64,000 nt of DNA from Gemmatimonadota bacterium (lineage in GTDB: Bacteria; JBHIER01; G020348925), in the NCBI GenBank assembly GCA_020348925.1, contig CP070758.1, positions 4,569,864 through 4,633,863 on the forward strand, in the 5' to 3' direction. The position numbers and the translations under genes are program-made. Positions 38,184 to 47,844 of this stretch are shown here, piece after piece. The first letter of the stretch is position 1; every line of letters begins with the position of its first letter. The notes below the pieces were generated by a model. That model was not told the DNA's origin. It saw nothing but the letters and a program-made list of their open reading frames with translations, and did no database searches.

Positions 38184-39842
38184 TTAGAATATTGGTGGCT
38201 CGCGGTAGAGGCCGAAGACACCTCGCAGGACGTCGCATATCTCACCAAGCGTCGCGTACGCCCGTGTCGCGTTCAAAATGCAAGGTATAACATTGTCTGT
38301 GCTCTCGGCTGCTCTGCGGAGTTCTTCCAATGTAGCCTTGACCGCCCCATTGTCCCGTTCTGATTTTAATTTCTTGACACGCTTCACCTGCTCCTCTTCG
38401 ATCTCGGAATCGATCGAAAGGATGGGGATATCGATGCTCTCATCACCCTCTACGAAATCGTTCACGCCAACAATGATCTGTTTGCTTTCCTCGATATTCT
38501 TTTGATATCGATAGGCAGCGTTGGCGATCTCCCTCTGAAAAAAGCCTTTCTCAATAGCTTTGACCACACCGCCCAAGGCTTCGATCTTCTCGAAATACTC
38601 CTCTGCCTGCGCTTCGAGTTTGTTCGTGAGCGATTCCACAAAGTAGGAGCCGGCGAGCGGATCGATGGTATTGGCCGCACCGCTTTCATAGGCGATGATC
38701 TGTTGCGTCCGCAAGGCAATTTTTGCGGCCTTGGCCGAAGGGAGAGCATGGGTCTCGTCCATGGAATTGGTGTGCAACGATTGGGTTCCGCCCAATACGG
38801 CGGCCAGAGCTTCAAAGGCCGTCCTAACAATGTTGTTCTCGGGCTGTTGGGCCGTCAGCGAACACCCGGCTGTCTGCGTGTGGAACCGCATCAAGAGGGA
38901 TCGCGGATCCTTCGCCTTATATTTCTCCTTCATGCGTTTCGCCCAAATCCTTCTGGCAGCCCGATACTTGGCGATCTCCTCGAAAAAATCGAGATGCGAA
39001 TTGAAGAAGAACGACAGCCGCGGGGCAAAGACATCGACATCCATGCCCGCCGCCATGCCCGCTTCGACATAAGCAAACCCGTCGGCCAAAGTGAAGGCCA
39101 ATTCCTGGGCGGCCGTCGAGCCCGCTTCCCGAATATGGTACCCGCTGATTGAGATCGTATTCCACTTCGGGACATGATCGGCAGCATAGGCCATAATATC
39201 CGTAATGATTCGCATGGATGGTTGCGGCGGGAAGATCCACGACTTTTGAGCAATGTATTCCTTCAGGATATCATTCTGAATCGTACCTCTGAGCTCCCTT
39301 GAGGGGACCCCCTGCTTTTCACCCACACAGATATAAAATGCCCAGAGCATGGCTGCGGGTCCGTTGATCGTCATCGAGGTGCTGACCTTATCCAGGGGGA
39401 TACCATCAAACAACACTTCCATATCAGCCAGGGATGAGATGGCCACACCGCACCGGCCCACCTCCCCCTGCGAGCGCGGATGATCGGAATCGTAGCCCAT
39501 AATCGTTGGCATATCGAAGGCGACGGACAGGCCGGTCTGTCCGTGATTCAACAAATAGTGATAGCGTTCGTTGGACTCTTTGGCGCTGGCAAAACCTGAG
39601 AACTGGCGCATGGTCCATAACTGACCTCGATACATTGTATCATATACTCCCCGAGTGTAGGGAAATTTCCCCGGTTGCCCGAGATCACGGTCGTAGTCCA
39701 ATTCCCCGACATCCTTTGGAGTGTAAATATCTTTGACCGGCTCTCCAGAAATCGTATTGAATTGGCGCTCCTTTCTTTTCGACTCGATCTTCAGTCTCAT
39801 ACCCTTCGGTTTGCATGATGCTCCGACACTCTTCGACATCAT
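38184..39842 (-). CDS. Methylmalonyl-CoA mutase, large (catalytic) subunit
   Basis: A 552-residue acyl-CoA mutase TIM-barrel subunit without the B12 domain. It interconverts methylmalonyl-CoA and succinyl-CoA in propionate metabolism. Family motifs include [19 protein letters not shown] with the Tyr-Thr-Arg substrate loop, [38 protein letters not shown] and [17 protein letters not shown] 39842 overlaps the meaB stop (ATGA), preceded by GGGAGA; a start at 39860 would lie inside meaB. A 206-base gap separates it from the small subunit. Confidence 0.93.
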   Translation of the reverse strand: MMSKSVGASCKPKGMRLKIESKRKERQFNTISGEPVKDIYTPKDVGELDYDRDLGQPGKFPYTRGVYDTMYRGQLWTMRQFSGFASAKESNERYHYLLNHGQTGLSVAFDMPTIMGYDSDHPRSQGEVGRCGVAISSLADMEVLFDGIPLDKVSTSMTINGPAAMLWAFYICVGEKQGVPSRELRGTIQNDILKEYIAQKSWIFPPQPSMRIITDIMAYAADHVPKWNTISISGYHIREAGSTAAQELAFTLADGFAYVEAGMAAGMDVDVFAPRLSFFFNSHLDFFEEIAKYRAARRIWAKRMKEKYKAKDPRSLLMRFHTQTAGCSLTAQQPENNIVRTAFEALAAVLGGTQSLHTNSMDETHALPSAKAAKIALRTQQIIAYESGAANTIDPLAGSYFVESLTNKLEAQAEEYFEKIEALGGVVKAIEKGFFQREIANAAYRYQKNIEESKQIIVGVNDFVEGDESIDIPILSIDSEIEEEQVKRVKKLKSERDNGAVKATLEELRRAAESTDNVIPCILNATRAYATLGEICDVLRGVFGLYREPPIF

Positions 39843-40843
39843 TGTTCTCCCTTCATGCACTCACTGTGATTGTAGAATCCTACCATGTGTAAAATTTCTT
39901 CTGCCGCTGAATGGGGTGTTCCGTTTCCTGTGGTAATTTCATCGACGCGCTTCTTCAAAAATTCTTCGATCCTCGGATCGTTCCAAACTCTGGAATGGAG
40001 CTTTTCTTGAACGATTCCAACGGTGGCGGCCCGAACCCGTTTTCGACGCTTCTCCGCCAATTTTTCCTTTGAGGCAAGGTACCGGTAGTGTTGATCGATG
40101 ATGCGTCGCAAGGCATCAACACCGTCACCCTCATGAGCAACCGTTTTCAATACCGGAACGGTCCATCCCTCTTGATCAGAGGTCATATCCAGAATGACCT
40201 CAATCTCGCGAACAGCGTTGTCCGCTCCCTCCCGGTCGGCCTTGTTGACGACAAAAATATCCGCAATTTCCATGAGCCCGGCCTTCATGGCCTGGACGCT
40301 GTCTCCGGACTCGGGTACCAGGACAACGACCGTCGTGTCAGCCGCTTCAACAATATCCAGTTCGGATTGGCCCACGCCCACCGTTTCAAAAAGAATCACA
40401 TCCTTCCCAAAGGCATCGAACACATCCGCCACATCACTCGTCGTTTTGGCCAATCCCCCCAGGTTCCCTCGAGTGGCCATGCTTCGAATAAAGACTCCGT
40501 CATCCATGCCAATATCCGTCATTCGGACCCGATCCCCGAGGAGCGCTCCTCCTGAAAAGGGGCTCGTCGGATCAACGGCAATGATGCCCACGGTGACCCC
40601 TTCACCCCTGAGGGTCACCGTGAGCCTGTCGACCAAAGTACTTTTTCCTACTCCCGGGGGACCCGTCACCCCTATTCGATATGCGCGCCCTGTGTGAGGG
40701 AAGATTTCCCTGACAATATCCGAGCTTTCCACCGAATCATCCTCAATTATTGAAATAAGACGAGCGGCGGCCAAACGGTCACCCTCGAGTAATTTTGAGA
40801 CCAACTCTTTTGATTTACCACTCTTAAGATTGCGCGAATCCAT
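39839..40843 (-). CDS. meaB: MeaB/ArgK-type GTPase chaperone of the mutase
   Basis: A 334-residue G3E GTPase that protects and reloads B12-dependent methylmalonyl-CoA mutase. Walker [10 protein letters not shown] is at 61-69; [18 protein letters not shown] (~95) and NKADREGAD (guanine recognition) are intact. Translationally coupled to the mutase gene by a 4-base overlap, as in many genomes, which firmly supports the assignment. Confidence 0.95.
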   Translation of the reverse strand: MDSRNLKSGKSKELVSKLLEGDRLAAARLISIIEDDSVESSDIVREIFPHTGRAYRIGVTGPPGVGKSTLVDRLTVTLRGEGVTVGIIAVDPTSPFSGGALLGDRVRMTDIGMDDGVFIRSMATRGNLGGLAKTTSDVADVFDAFGKDVILFETVGVGQSELDIVEAADTTVVVLVPESGDSVQAMKAGLMEIADIFVVNKADREGADNAVREIEVILDMTSDQEGWTVPVLKTVAHEGDGVDALRRIIDQHYRYLASKEKLAEKRRKRVRAATVGIVQEKLHSRVWNDPRIEEFLKKRVDEITTGNGTPHSAAEEILHMVGFYNHSECMKGEQ

Positions 40844-40867
40844 CAGGACATGTTCTACAGTTTCAGA

Positions 40868-41033
40868 TTAAAAGAAACGATATTTTCCTCTGTGCTCTTC
40901 CAGTGTCCGCTGGTATTCAATAGATCTCCTGAGCAATCGAGCATTGAAATTAGACACCATTAAGAACCACATCTCCTTTTCCCATTTTCTTTCTGAGATC
41001 TTTGAACCGGACGTGAATTCTGTGGCCCTTCAT
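40868..41033 (-). other. Two overlapping mini-ORFs, possible frameshifted small gene
   Basis: ORF a (41033-40950) encodes MKGHRIHVRFKDLRKKMGKG... (27 residues). ORF b (40960-40868) encodes MVSNFNARLLRRSIEYQRTL... (30 residues), with AAAAGGAG 12 bases upstream. They overlap by 11 bases in different frames and read naturally as one ~55-residue basic protein if a single base changed. The pair ends 24 bases before meaB, so it could also be a leader. Not recognised as a family. Confidence 0.3.
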
Positions 41034-41107
41034 AGAATCTAAGATAGACGGCCGTACTGAATGACGCAACCGAAAAAGTAACCTTTCGTATCAGGACCTC
41101 TTCGATG

Positions 41108-43711
41108 TTAACGTCTTTTCCAGGTAAGGGTCACAATACCTCCAGCAGAGGATGCCCCTTTCAACAGCAGTGTGCCTCGGTGTGACCGGTACGTGAGACG
41201 ATTGTCTCCTCTTCCGAAGAGATAATAGTAATCAAAGCCCTCGGGTTCTTGGCGGACAACGGCGAACGTGATTGTTGTATCCGCCACCGAATAGGCGCCC
41301 GATTCAACGATTGAGAACGTCCTGCCGGTCTTATCCTGAAATCCCGGATTTGAAAGAGTAAACGTACTGTCGCTGTTCAAGCTCAGTGTGGCTGACATAA
41401 ATGTCGTATCTATGTCCTCGGAATCCGATCCCTCGAATAGATACGCCCCCACCGATGGGGAACGCAAGCGCCGCAGAGCATCGGTCGCCTCCCCAGCCGA
41501 TGGACCCCTTGGATTGAGCCGCAGTACCTGCTGGTACGCCGTACAAGCTTCCTCGGTGAACCCCTGCCCTTCAAGGAGTGCAGCCAACAGAATCCATGCA
41601 TTATGCATCGTGGGCAACACCGATATACTGTTCTGAAGAAGTTGAATCGCGGAGAGAGGTCGACCCCTTTTCAACGTCTCGAGTCCAGAATAGTAGAGGA
41701 AGGATGCGTAGCTGAATTGTTCCCCAAACTGTCTCATAGTCTCCATATTATTCGTTGCATACTTTGGATCGAAAACGGGTTGATAATCAACCGGCTCGTC
41801 GACCTTGGGTTCTGCCCCTTCAAGCACTTTGTACACTCGAAAACAATCGTTCTGATACCGCAGGCTGAAGCGGGCCAGTTTTTCAGGATAAAAATGGGCT
41901 TTGTGCGTGAAGCAATTTGAGTTGAGGGACAATCGATCCGCAAGAAACCTCGTTCCGACGATGGAGTCATCGAGGAAATATCTCGATGAATAGATGAAAT
42001 AATTGACACCGTACTTCTCACAGTAGCTGAAGAATGCTCTTTCGGAGTTATACAGGGTGTGAGCGAATTCAATGATTTTTCTGCGCATGTTTGCATCTTC
42101 GAAAAAAGTATGGAGAACCGTTGAGCGATCGGCATACGCCAAAATCTGGGCCGACGTGTGCCAATAGCTGAGGAACACACTTTCGGGTTCCGTGTTACTC
42201 TCGATCCAACGAATCACATCGTTCAGATTGAACACATTTTCTAAGAAAATTTCTTCTCGCACGGGTTGAATACCAAGTGTCGACATCACTCGAAGAGGAT
42301 CCCAGCCGATCACGACCTGATACACCTGATGGACACCTATCAATCCTACCATCGCATAGACAAAGATCTTTTTTTGAAATCGAGTCAGCAAAAGATCGAT
42401 GGATCGACCCATAAACACAGTGAGAAAAAATATGAAGAAGACGTGCAGTCTGGAAAAGAATATATAACTGATAAATGTCGCAGCAAGACTATAGAGGAGG
42501 AACTGTTCCCCCACAGACGTTCTTCCGCGAATAACATCCCGAATGGAGCGGGCCACACCATAGACTCCGGTGACAAGAGGCAATGTGAAATAGGCCAAGA
42601 AATTGTACAAGGAGGGATGGGTGTACCCCGGCACCCAATAGAGTCGAGCCTCAGGAGGCAGGCGAGACGGATCCTGAGGATGCCGAAACAGAAAAAGAAT
42701 CTGGTAGAGGGCCGTATAATAGACGTGTCCAAAGCGGCTCGTTTGAGGGAGAAGCACATAGAGACCGACAGACGTACCGAAGACAAAAGCTGTTTTCAGA
42801 ATGGTTCTCCCGATGGGTCTGACAAACTGGTCGATGACACCCACAAGGATCATGCTGTACATGAGTATCATGGGCGTCGAGGTGAGAAACAGATCGGCTC
42901 TCAGATGAGGGACACTCAAGCCGCTGACAAAGGCAAAGGCAAACAGTACCAAAACCGGTACTCTCAGTATGCGCGTCTCTTTCTTCAAAAGAAACTGAAG
43001 GAGAACAAAAAGTACAAAGATGAGAAAGTAGAACCGACACAACTTCCAGGAGGCGAGAGCAATAAAGAGGCACAAACCTGAGATTATTGCGGAAGTGAGC
43101 CGAGTTTGAAAGCTACTTTTCGCATCAATTGATTTCACGAAAAAGGAGGTGTGGAAGAAGAGAAAGGGAAGGGAGAAGTGTTCGCGGGCAAATTCCGTTC
43201 CAATGTTCCTCAGAATGGAAGGGAGGGAGACCGTATACAGGAGTGTTGCGAACAAACCCGCCGCACGTGTTCGTGTGAATTGTCTTGATAAATGGAAGAC
43301 CGCAAAGATTGAAAGGCTGGAGAAGAGAATGACGAAATAGCTTACAAAACGATGGAAGGGTATCTCTTGAAATGGGAAAACTCGGTAAAGATACCCAACA
43401 ACATATTCCTCCATAATGCTGTCATGAGTCACCTCGAGTCCTTCGGGATGCTGAGCCTGACGGTCGGGGGACGGGATCGGCTTTTCCTCGGCAATCATCT
43501 TCGCGTAACGATAGTGAGAGGCCGACTCCTTGGCAAAAGGAATGGCCGACAGATCCTCGAAGGTTGGAATCATTTTCGAAAAGAGAGAGAAACGCATTCC
43601 GATCCCGAGAACGAAGATGGCCACCACAACAATGAGTGTAATTTTTTTGTATTCTCGTTTGCCCATGGGTACGTGAGAGCGCGGAGCTCCCGCTGTTCTA
43701 CTCTGGCTCAA
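41108..43711 (-). CDS. STT3-like GT-C membrane protein with TPR and C-terminal beta domain
   Basis: An 867-residue membrane protein. The first TM (KKITLIVVVAIFVLGIGMRF) is followed by a loop with HYRYAKMIAE, like the substrate loop of STT3/PglB oligosaccharyltransferases, then about eleven TMs to ~470, a soluble region, a TPR-like stretch (~690-765, AWILLAALLEGQG) and a beta-rich tail. The family uses lipid-linked sugars; glycosyl transfer to protein or polymer is an inference. The DxD-like catalytic pair is not obvious. The start is uncertain: TTG 43711 (used) or ATG 43666, neither with a good binding site. Confidence 0.75.
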   Translation of the reverse strand: MSQSRTAGAPRSHVPMGKREYKKITLIVVVAIFVLGIGMRFSLFSKMIPTFEDLSAIPFAKESASHYRYAKMIAEEKPIPSPDRQAQHPEGLEVTHDSIMEEYVVGYLYRVFPFQEIPFHRFVSYFVILFSSLSIFAVFHLSRQFTRTRAAGLFATLLYTVSLPSILRNIGTEFAREHFSLPFLFFHTSFFVKSIDAKSSFQTRLTSAIISGLCLFIALASWKLCRFYFLIFVLFVLLQFLLKKETRILRVPVLVLFAFAFVSGLSVPHLRADLFLTSTPMILMYSMILVGVIDQFVRPIGRTILKTAFVFGTSVGLYVLLPQTSRFGHVYYTALYQILFLFRHPQDPSRLPPEARLYWVPGYTHPSLYNFLAYFTLPLVTGVYGVARSIRDVIRGRTSVGEQFLLYSLAATFISYIFFSRLHVFFIFFLTVFMGRSIDLLLTRFQKKIFVYAMVGLIGVHQVYQVVIGWDPLRVMSTLGIQPVREEIFLENVFNLNDVIRWIESNTEPESVFLSYWHTSAQILAYADRSTVLHTFFEDANMRRKIIEFAHTLYNSERAFFSYCEKYGVNYFIYSSRYFLDDSIVGTRFLADRLSLNSNCFTHKAHFYPEKLARFSLRYQNDCFRVYKVLEGAEPKVDEPVDYQPVFDPKYATNNMETMRQFGEQFSYASFLYYSGLETLKRGRPLSAIQLLQNSISVLPTMHNAWILLAALLEGQGFTEEACTAYQQVLRLNPRGPSAGEATDALRRLRSPSVGAYLFEGSDSEDIDTTFMSATLSLNSDSTFTLSNPGFQDKTGRTFSIVESGAYSVADTTITFAVVRQEPEGFDYYYLFGRGDNRLTYRSHRGTLLLKGASSAGGIVTLTWKRR

Positions 43712-43815
43712 TGTAAAGATGAAGCATTCTCCTCACCAACAGTGACGTGGTGTCGCTGAGAATCATCTGCGTTTAGCGACGTCTATCACACATGCATACA
43801 TGGAACCCACGTGTC

Positions 43816-44904
43816 TCAATTGCCTCGATTCCGGCGGTCACTCCTTAAAATTTTTTTCTGAGGATATTTCTCGAGTATTTCACGAACAGCAGAGAAAACT
43901 TCAGTCACATGAATACCCTCCATGCAATTGAAAAAAGGACAGGCATCCTCAACACATCGCTTGCAGTGAGGAATCCTTGGCATAATAACCGCATGTCCCT
44001 CACCGTAAGGACCCCATCGACGAGGCCCACAATGGACGATAGGCGGGAAAAGTGCAATGACAGGAGTGGCTATGGCAGCAGCAATGTGCATTGGGCCCGT
44101 ACTGTTACTCACGAAGAGATGGGATCGTTGGATGAGAGCGATATATTCCTTCATGGTAAGCTGGCAGGCTTCGAGAAGAGGTTTCTCTCTCATACGGCGA
44201 CTCACTTCCGCAACAAGCGCAGTTTCATCTCTATTGCCTGTTATAATGACTTGAAGACCCAATTCATTCACAATTCGATCGCCAAGTTCAGCAAATTTAT
44301 ATGCCGGCCAATCCCTGGCAGATCCGCCACTCCCCGGATGAAGAATGACGAATCTTTCCGATGCATTCATGCCATTCCTCCGAAGTTTTGATTCAATCTT
44401 GTGGATCGCATCCGGATGAACACGAATGTTGAATCGGACATTTTCAACGACACCTCCCAAGGGATCTAACATATTGAGGTTGTATTCCACCTCGTGTTTC
44501 GAGGCGAATCGGCGATGTTCGTAAATCTTGTCAGTAAATAAAAGTTGATACCAGCGATAGCCCGATCCGATTCTCCTGGGAATTCCTGCGAGAAAGAGAG
44601 CCAAGGCCAGTCTGAAAGTGGGATGGAGGAGAATCGCCAAATGATACCTGCGACTCCGTAGTAATGCGACCAATTGTAGAAAACCCGAGAAGCTTTTATG
44701 TTGTCCTTTTTCATCATCGATCACTATTTCACTCACGTGGGGATGACCCGAGACAAGTTCTCTCGTTAATGGACTCAGCAACATATCCACTGAAGAACTT
44801 GGGAAATTCCTTTTTAACGCCGAAACGACAGGGAGGGATAGCGTCACATCACCTATCTTATCGGTCCGCACAATCAGGATCCGTCTGTCGCTCTCACCGT
44901 GCAT
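43816..44904 (-). CDS. Glycosyltransferase family 9 (heptosyltransferase-like)
   Basis: A 362-residue GT-B enzyme of the ADP-heptose:LPS heptosyltransferase family. Motifs: RILIVRTDKIGDVTLSLPV at the N-terminus, FVILHPGSGGSARDWP and SNSTGPMHIAAAIATPVIAL. It most likely adds heptose or another sugar to a lipopolysaccharide core in the cytoplasm. ATG 44904 follows AGGGGA; the frame extends to 44943 without support. A C-terminal Cys cluster (PHCKRCVEDACPFFNC) might bind metal. Confidence 0.9.
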   Translation of the reverse strand: MHGESDRRILIVRTDKIGDVTLSLPVVSALKRNFPSSSVDMLLSPLTRELVSGHPHVSEIVIDDEKGQHKSFSGFLQLVALLRSRRYHLAILLHPTFRLALALFLAGIPRRIGSGYRWYQLLFTDKIYEHRRFASKHEVEYNLNMLDPLGGVVENVRFNIRVHPDAIHKIESKLRRNGMNASERFVILHPGSGGSARDWPAYKFAELGDRIVNELGLQVIITGNRDETALVAEVSRRMREKPLLEACQLTMKEYIALIQRSHLFVSNSTGPMHIAAAIATPVIALFPPIVHCGPRRWGPYGEGHAVIMPRIPHCKRCVEDACPFFNCMEGIHVTEVFSAVREILEKYPQKKILRSDRRNRGN

Positions 44905-45173
44905 GTTCCCCTGCCTCTCTCTCCAACCAGGTCGCACATACAAAACATGTTACTCTGTGACATATCAGAAAACCGTGATATTTTTTCGTTCAAGAGCATT
45001 CCCACATAACGAGGGCATCAATCTCTCTCAAAGTATAAACAGATATTCTGGTCATCACCTGAGAAAACGCAGTTCTTTTGAAAGAGGTTATTCCCTTATC
45101 ATTATGGGTCATAAAGATACGATAGTCAGACCGTTTTGCCAAGCTCATATCTCTCTGTTTCGGTGGAAACTGA

Positions 45174-46328
45174 TCACTCTGCTAAAACATGTGATCTCCC
45201 CCCATCCAACCTCTCACCGTTTCGAATGTGGAGATATAATTCTTCCAAGGCTGCAATCATGTGATGGAGATTGAACTTTTTTTCAACCCTCCTTCTCGCC
45301 GCTCTCCCCAGAGCCTTCCTTTTCTCTTCATCCCCGAGTAAGCAGACAAGAGCTTCAGACAAGGCCCTGGCATCCCCGGGTGGGACGAGAGAAACGCACG
45401 TACCATCCTCAACCACATCGAGAACACCACCTGCTCTCGTAGCCACACATGCTTTCTTCATAGCCATGGCTTCGATCAACACATTTGGAAACGCCTCCGT
45501 ATAGGAGGTCAGGGCGAAGAGGTCAAGCGCCGACAGAAGGGTCGGAATATCCTCACGGTGCCCGGTGAAGACGACGGTCTCTCCTAACCCAAGCTCAACG
45601 GCGAGTCTTTTGATTTTCTCCTCATACCAGGACTCATCGGAGCTCGAGCCCCCGACAATAAGAAACTTACTACAGGGGAACTGCTTCCTTACGTTCGAAG
45701 CAGCTTTCAAGAATTCCATATGCCCTTTCGCCGGAGTGATACGGCCCACGATGCCAACGAGGAGCTCCTCCTCCTGAACGGATAATTCATTCCTCACACG
45801 GTCCCGATTCTGGGACTCGGGATCGAAAACATTCAGATCGACCCCGTTGTTGAGTGTGACAACTCTCTTCGGATCGATCGGATAGGCTTCAATGATACGG
45901 TGGTGAAGATATTCCGACTTGGCGATCAAACAGTCCACATGCATGTATAACCAGCTGTGCAACGGATCGTTTTTCCGCTTTCCAGGCCCGACACCTTTCG
46001 ATAGAATGACGCTCCCACCACCAGTACATTCAGTTGCCGGGATGAGGTGCCAGAGATCTTTCGAATAATGGCAGTGCAGAATATCAAACTTCCTCCTCCT
46101 CAGGAAACGACCCAGTTGGAACGTCAGGGGAGGCTGAAAATATGAATCCAGAGCAATTGCCATGCATTCAAGACCCCTTCCTCGTGACGCCTTGAAGATC
46201 GGGCTTCCGGGAAAACACAGGACGACAACTTCGTGCCCCCGCCCTTCCAATTGAACCGCCAAGTGTACGACCTGCATCTCCATACCACCCCAGGCACGGG
46301 AGGAACACATCTGAAAAATTTTCAGCAT
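45174..46328 (-). CDS. Glycosyltransferase family 4
   Basis: A 384-residue retaining GT-B enzyme. N-terminal SSRAWGGMEMQVVHLAVQL is the typical acceptor-binding GG loop; the C-terminal nucleotide-sugar site has VGIVGRITPAKGH and TEAFPNVLIEAMAMKKA with the Ex7E pair. GAGAGGA lies just before ATG 46328. Probably transfers a hexose onto a lipid-linked precursor; donor unknown. A 269-base interval separates it from the downstream GT9 gene. Confidence 0.9.
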   Translation of the reverse strand: MLKIFQMCSSRAWGGMEMQVVHLAVQLEGRGHEVVVLCFPGSPIFKASRGRGLECMAIALDSYFQPPLTFQLGRFLRRRKFDILHCHYSKDLWHLIPATECTGGGSVILSKGVGPGKRKNDPLHSWLYMHVDCLIAKSEYLHHRIIEAYPIDPKRVVTLNNGVDLNVFDPESQNRDRVRNELSVQEEELLVGIVGRITPAKGHMEFLKAASNVRKQFPCSKFLIVGGSSSDESWYEEKIKRLAVELGLGETVVFTGHREDIPTLLSALDLFALTSYTEAFPNVLIEAMAMKKACVATRAGGVLDVVEDGTCVSLVPPGDARALSEALVCLLGDEEKRKALGRAARRRVEKKFNLHHMIAALEELYLHIRNGERLDGGRSHVLAE

Positions 46329-46887
46329 GCGTATCCTCTCACGATGTGTCTCCCAATGGCACTTCTGTCAGGCTCTCTTTTCCTGTGACGAATCTCGACG
46401 AGAGTACCCTCTATGAACGAAATTCCGGACGTCCCATTATTCCGTGAAACTGGCATACAGTGTATTTTCGAAGACAATTCTTTTCACCAAAGAAGCAGGA
46501 AACACCTTTCACATCTCACGACCCATTCCGGAGGGAAAATCGAAATCCAACACGCCACGCCCTCAAGAACGACACGAGAGTAAGTCCCTTCAAAAAACAG
46601 GACGTGACTGAACGTGTTGCCAATGCACCCTTCGGTTTTTCCTGTGCTCGCATCGACCAATCTTATCTATAATAAGTATAATTAAAAACTTAGTAAGGAG
46701 CAAGTATGATTATTTTAAAATGACGAAGGACCATCATCTTCCTCTTTTCCAGACTCCGAAGACTGCTGGTCTGCCTTCACATTGACGGAACCCGAAATAA
46801 CAAACCATCATTTCTTTTAATCTTGACTTTACTGCTCGCTGTGTGTAATTTAAAAATAGTTGAAAATCATAGTGATAGGAGCATTTG
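46329..46887. other. Divergent intergenic region of the glycan locus
   Basis: This 559-base region lies between a minus-strand and a plus-strand glycosyltransferase. It holds a TATAAT at 46677-46682 with a weak -35, an AAGGAG at 46695 ahead of a five-codon ORF (MIILK, 46706-46723), and the promoter of the next gene. A 70-codon ORF at 46460 has no coding features. Confidence 0.45.
46823..46851 (+). promoter_or_regulatory. Predicted promoter of the plus-strand glycan genes
   Basis: TTGACT, a 17-base spacer and TAATTT. The predicted start of transcription is about 30 bases before ATG 46888 and the four or five glycan genes behind it. Confidence 0.55.
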
Positions 46888-47844
46888 ATGACGATTAGTG
46901 GTTTTTCATTTATCAGAAACGGTATAAAACTCTATTATCCCGTTGTCGAATCCATCAGATCCATTCTCCCAATCTGTGACGAATTTGTTGTTGCAGTCGG
47001 CGCAGGAGATGATGACGACACGACCCGCGAAAAAATTGCATCCATAGATGATCCCAAGATCAAAATAATCGACACGGTATGGGACAGCAAGTATTTTGTT
47101 AAGGGTATTATCAATGCGATCCAGACTGATGTCGCAAAAGGAGCTTGTACAGGAGATTGGCTCTTTTATCTGCAGGCAGATGAAGTTATCCACGAAAAAT
47201 ATTTAGCCGTAATACAACATCGGTGTGAAGAATTATTGAGCAATGAGAACGTTGAGGGATTTCTTTTCAAGTACAGGCATTTTTGGGGAGATTATTGGCA
47301 TTATCACGACTGCCATGGCTGGTATCCGTATGAAATCCGTATTATTCGAAACAGGTCATATATTCATTCCTGGCAAAGTGCGCAATCCTTCCGTCGATTC
47401 GATTATTACGATAATCCTCGTCAAAAGAATGGTACCCATAAATTGAAGGTTGCACGCATGAATGCGGAAATCTACCATTACGGATGGGTACGACCGCCTT
47501 CTATAATGCAACAAAAAAAACGGGCATTACACTCTGTACATTGGGGATTCAAAAGGGCTCAGGAGCATTACGATCAACTGAGCCATGAATTCGATTACGG
47601 TCCTCTGAATCGACTGCCCGTTTTTACAGGGACGCACCCCAAGGTCATGGAGGAACGATTGAAGGAAATTGACTGGCAGGATCGTTTACAGTTTTCGGGA
47701 AAGCCAAATCCCCGGCGGGAAAAACACAAGCACGAGAGACTCAAATACCGTTTTCTTACATTTCTTGAGAAAACGATCCATGCCGGTCAACCGATAGGAG
47801 GATTCAACAATTATATCCTTCTGAAAAATGTACAGGATTTATGA
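46888..47844 (+). CDS. Glycosyltransferase family 2-like protein
   Basis: A 318-residue protein with GT-A features: FIRNGIKLYYPVVESIRSIL at the N-terminus, a nucleotide-binding stretch (FVVAVGAGDDDDT) and QADEVIHEKY around ~95 in place of the usual DxD loop. It probably transfers a sugar within surface-glycan synthesis. AGGAG lies 8 bases before ATG 46888; a TTG at 46885 is adjacent. It overlaps the following glycosyltransferase by four bases (ATGA), showing translational coupling. Confidence 0.82.
   Translation: MTISGFSFIRNGIKLYYPVVESIRSILPICDEFVVAVGAGDDDDTTREKIASIDDPKIKIIDTVWDSKYFVKGIINAIQTDVAKGACTGDWLFYLQADEVIHEKYLAVIQHRCEELLSNENVEGFLFKYRHFWGDYWHYHDCHGWYPYEIRIIRNRSYIHSWQSAQSFRRFDYYDNPRQKNGTHKLKVARMNAEIYHYGWVRPPSIMQQKKRALHSVHWGFKRAQEHYDQLSHEFDYGPLNRLPVFTGTHPKVMEERLKEIDWQDRLQFSGKPNPRREKHKHERLKYRFLTFLEKTIHAGQPIGGFNNYILLKNVQDL

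Noticed and set aside
42266-43081. 271-codon plus-strand ORF
   Set aside because: Antisense to the STT3-like gene; very charged, shadow-type composition.
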